The position numbers and the translations under genes are program-made. A model generated the notes under the pieces. The model was not told the DNA's origin and searched no databases. It was given only the letters and a program-made list of their open reading frames with translations. A stretch of DNA of 60,000 nt from Takakia lepidozioides (Eukaryota > Streptophyta > Takakiopsida > Takakiales > Takakiaceae), in assembly GCA_030704615.1 (NCBI GenBank), contig CM060734.1:52470042-52530041 (forward strand), written 5' to 3'. Each line of letters starts with the position of its first letter. Position 1 is the first letter of the stretch. Below are positions 57,695-60,000 of the stretch, piece by piece.

Positions 57695-57893
57695 TTTTAA
57701 CTTCACTTGGTGGTTCTCCTATAGCATCACTTGGGCACACCCAACAACACAACAAAAAGCGTATCTTCTGCCTTTGTCTGTCTATGAATGGCTAGCAGGT
57801 GCAGCTCCAGATTATTGGAGAGAGGCAGAGAGAGGGAGAGAGGGGGCACCCACCATCCAACCCCTGGCATGGCAGTCCCTTATGGAGCGAGTG

Positions 57894-57928
57894 TGGTATG
57901 CACTCACCCCCTAAGGGAGTGCATACCA
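57894..57928. repeat. 12-bp perfect hairpin upstream of ARF
   Basis: TGGTATGCACTC (57894-57905) and GAGTGCATACCA (57917-57928) pair perfectly around an 11-nt loop. Confidence 0.8.
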
Positions 57929-59639
57929 GACCCAATTCTCATAAGGTATCTCCCTCTACTTTGTAGTTCTATCCCTGGACTGCAATACCAAAGGTATAAA
58001 AACCTACACTCTCTGCATGCACAGCCCGGAATAGCTGGGCTGGCACAAAATGAGATCTCCAAAAGCTGAAGGTAGTGCACTATCTATGCCAGGCGCCTTA
58101 CCAGCCCTCTCTCTCTCCCTCTCTCTCTATCATTTTTACCTGCTCACCTGCACTGAATATTACAAGCACAAACTGATAACATTTGTGAGTGTCAATCCAC
58201 GTAGTGGCCTCTTCCTCTTTCAAAGGGATGAAAAATAGATAAGTTTACCCCGACGGGATTTTGCATGCCATCCTCCATGGCAAGGCAGATTGATTCGTCA
58301 AGCTGATTCGTCGGGTTGGATGCGTGGCTCTGGGCTTGAACATGTCGAATTGCCCACAAGATACTTTGTGTAAACTCCTTCCATGCTTGCTGCTGCTTCT
58401 AGATCCATCTCAATCAATGAACGAAAAAGGGAAAGGTGACCATAGAGCTGCAAAACACACACACAGACACGCCCAGAGAAGAGACATAGGAGAGAGAGAG
58501 ACCCACTAGCAGAGAAAGAACCGGAAGTAAACAAATTATGTTTTTCCCGGTAGACCCAAGGTCTCTGGGGAACGTGAGGTCTGAGAGAGCTCCGTTACAC
58601 ATAAAAGTGTTGAACAGGGAGCTGAGTTGAGTTCTCAAACAAGGCAAAACTATAAACAGGTGTGCGGATCTCTAGAACATCCGATTGCAAAAGATTACGA
58701 TCAGAGGGTGCGTGGCTTCTTGTCAGGGAGAAAGAGTAACCAGAACAGGATGCTGAATGTCAAGGGACGCACTGCGAGAGCACACGAACGGCAGGTAAGT
58801 TAGCCATATCCAGACTCTGTGTCAGAGCCTGCATATATTCATCTTCTCCCAGTTGGGGATCGGACACGAAGAGAGTGCACCAGCCGAAACATCCATGGCC
58901 GAAACATATGCGGGTAATTCAGTATCCTCTCTCCCATGGAAAAGGCAGGTATACGGCTACCGAAGTCATCATTCAAGATGCGCATGTGTCATACATAGCC
59001 AAAAAGAGAGAGATCGAACTAAACGAGCATGCGGATAAGACAGACACACATGACACCTCACAACTCACGACCTATTGCACTTGCAACTCCATACTGCTGG
59101 AGCCAGCTCGCGTGCCGCTGCTTGCAGGAAATTCAAGCAATGGGGGAAGTCTAAGAGAAAAGAAAGCAACCGCAAAGCCATCATCCCAGCACAGCCACCC
59201 AATTCGAACTTACTACTTGTCCAGCCACCACGACATGTCTCTCACTCATCACTCTCACTCTCTCCCTGAAAGCGAAAGCTTTGGATGGCATCTTCATGCG
59301 CACGGGGCTTGGCGACGGCTGCCGACAGCCTCCACCCGCGTGCGAGACACTCTGCCTTCTATACCTCTCGACATTGACGGCGAAAGAGCGTGGCAGCAGC
59401 AGCGTACTGCAGAGAAGAAAGAGAGAGAGTGTTTGCTGTGCAGACAGCCGCCGCCACAGAGCCTCGTGATTGGCAGTGTGCCCACCACCTTTCCTGTCAC
59501 ACTCTACTTAACTCTACGCAGAATCATTAGTATTAATCCCATCATTCCCATTATTATTAACCCCATTAAGCATCATTCTCACGACTAATATTTGCTGCTA
59601 ATCAGACTATTATTAAAAAGGCAGAGTCGACATGAGGAG

Positions 59640-59993
59640 AGCGAGCAGCCGCCCTGCGGCCCGCCTGCCGCGGCACCGGCCGCGGCCGTCCGCGCGGGCC
59701 CAATGGACAGTCGCGGATCTCATGCTTAACGGTCGCCTTGTGTCCTGCTGGACGGTGGGCCTGGTGGGGCTGACAGAATGGTCCAGAGTCCAGAGCAATG
59801 TTTAATGACAGAGATGGGCGTGGTGACTTCAGCTTTTCCGGGCATTCAGATAGGGCCTGGAGGCTCTGATTTTGTGTGGCCTGATCGTCGTAACGAGGAT
59901 GTTGTTGACTGGTTTACAAACTGTTCGGAGAAGAGGATCATTGGGCCAGAAAGTCTTGCCCGTCTTTGGGTTGGGGCTGCTCTTAATTTTTAG
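59640..59993 (+). other. GC-rich island and short open frame
   Basis: About 60 bp of almost pure G+C (CGCGG/CCGCGG words) precede a 72-codon plus-strand frame (59778-59993). The part from MGVVTSAFPGIQIGPGG on looks protein-like (WPDRRNEDVVDWFTNC, ESLARLWVGAAL). I do not recognise the family; it may be an exon or a transposon fragment cut by the window edge. Confidence 0.3.
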
Positions 59994-60000
59994 AGAGGGG

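Larger units (their letters stand above)
56836..60000. other. Region upstream of visible ARF exons
   Basis: No ARF B3 or auxin-response (AuxRE) domain segment is detectable in any minus-strand frame. Contents are CT/GA tracts (57818-57848, 58109-58131, 58485-58502), two hairpins (57640-57694, 57894-57928), a GC-rich island (59640-59700) and a short plus-strand frame (59808-59993, WPDRRNEDVVDWF). The CT/GA tracts would suit a long 5' leader or first intron of the ARF gene. Confidence 0.5.

Noticed and set aside
58298-58534. Minus-strand frame considered as an ARF first exon (MDLEAAASMEGVYTK)
   Set aside because: It ends at a stop without a convincing in-frame donor and has no ARF motif.
1-60000. 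CRISPR arrays, bacterial operons, rRNA or tRNA genes
   Set aside because: Introns and eukaryotic transposons throughout show nuclear plant DNA; no array with regular spacers, no rRNA and no convincing tRNA cloverleaf was seen.

Overview
The window is nuclear DNA of a land plant, most likely a non-seed plant (bryophyte, lycophyte or fern). It carries an auxin response factor with a PB1 domain, a plant-type URB1 gene with many introns, a plant gar2-like nucleolar gene, and a dense load of Ty3/Gypsy, Helitron, LINE and tyrosine-recombinase elements. The lineage is inferred; no marker gene settles it.

Left part (1-15.6 kb): mostly decayed repeats. A broken Helitron lies on the minus strand (about 2.3-5.5 kb), with a four-hairpin array beyond its 3' side and 60-bp coding repeats at its 5' side. 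A foldback element follows at 6.08-6.32 kb. Fragments of two host genes are recognisable on the minus strand: a CBS-domain exon like plant KIN-beta-gamma/SNF4 (7.08-7.25 kb, frameshifted) and a nucleostemin-like GTPase fragment (10.3-10.7 kb, with a stop codon). AT-rich tandem repeats and an LTR-like leader with 21-bp and 67-bp repeats occupy 11.7-15.6 kb.

Central part (15.6-29.3 kb): the most striking object is a decayed plus-strand Ty3/Gypsy element. Besides gag, protease, reverse transcriptase, RNase H and integrase it encodes a cytosine-5 DNA methyltransferase between protease and reverse transcriptase, and a PHD finger after the integrase. Both a DNA-methylation writer and a probable chromatin reader are therefore built into one retrotransposon. 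It is interrupted at about 21.1-26.9 kb by a second, minus-strand chromovirus with a chromodomain. A tyrosine-recombinase-like exon with a 108-bp tandem repeat follows at 28.7-29.2 kb.

Right part (30.6-60 kb): three host genes. URB1 (plus, 17 proposed exons with consistent phases, 30668-49394) encodes a scaffold for early 60S ribosome assembly; three copies of one LINE family sit in its introns. A single-exon gar2-like nucleolar gene (minus, 49743-52112) converges on it. An auxin response factor (minus, five exons, 53605 to about 56835) has a middle region and PB1 domain, but no DNA-binding domain is visible in the 3.1 kb of sequence upstream. It is either a non-canonical ARF or a gene with a very long intron. 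The last 3 kb contain hairpins, CT/GA tracts and a small GC-rich island.
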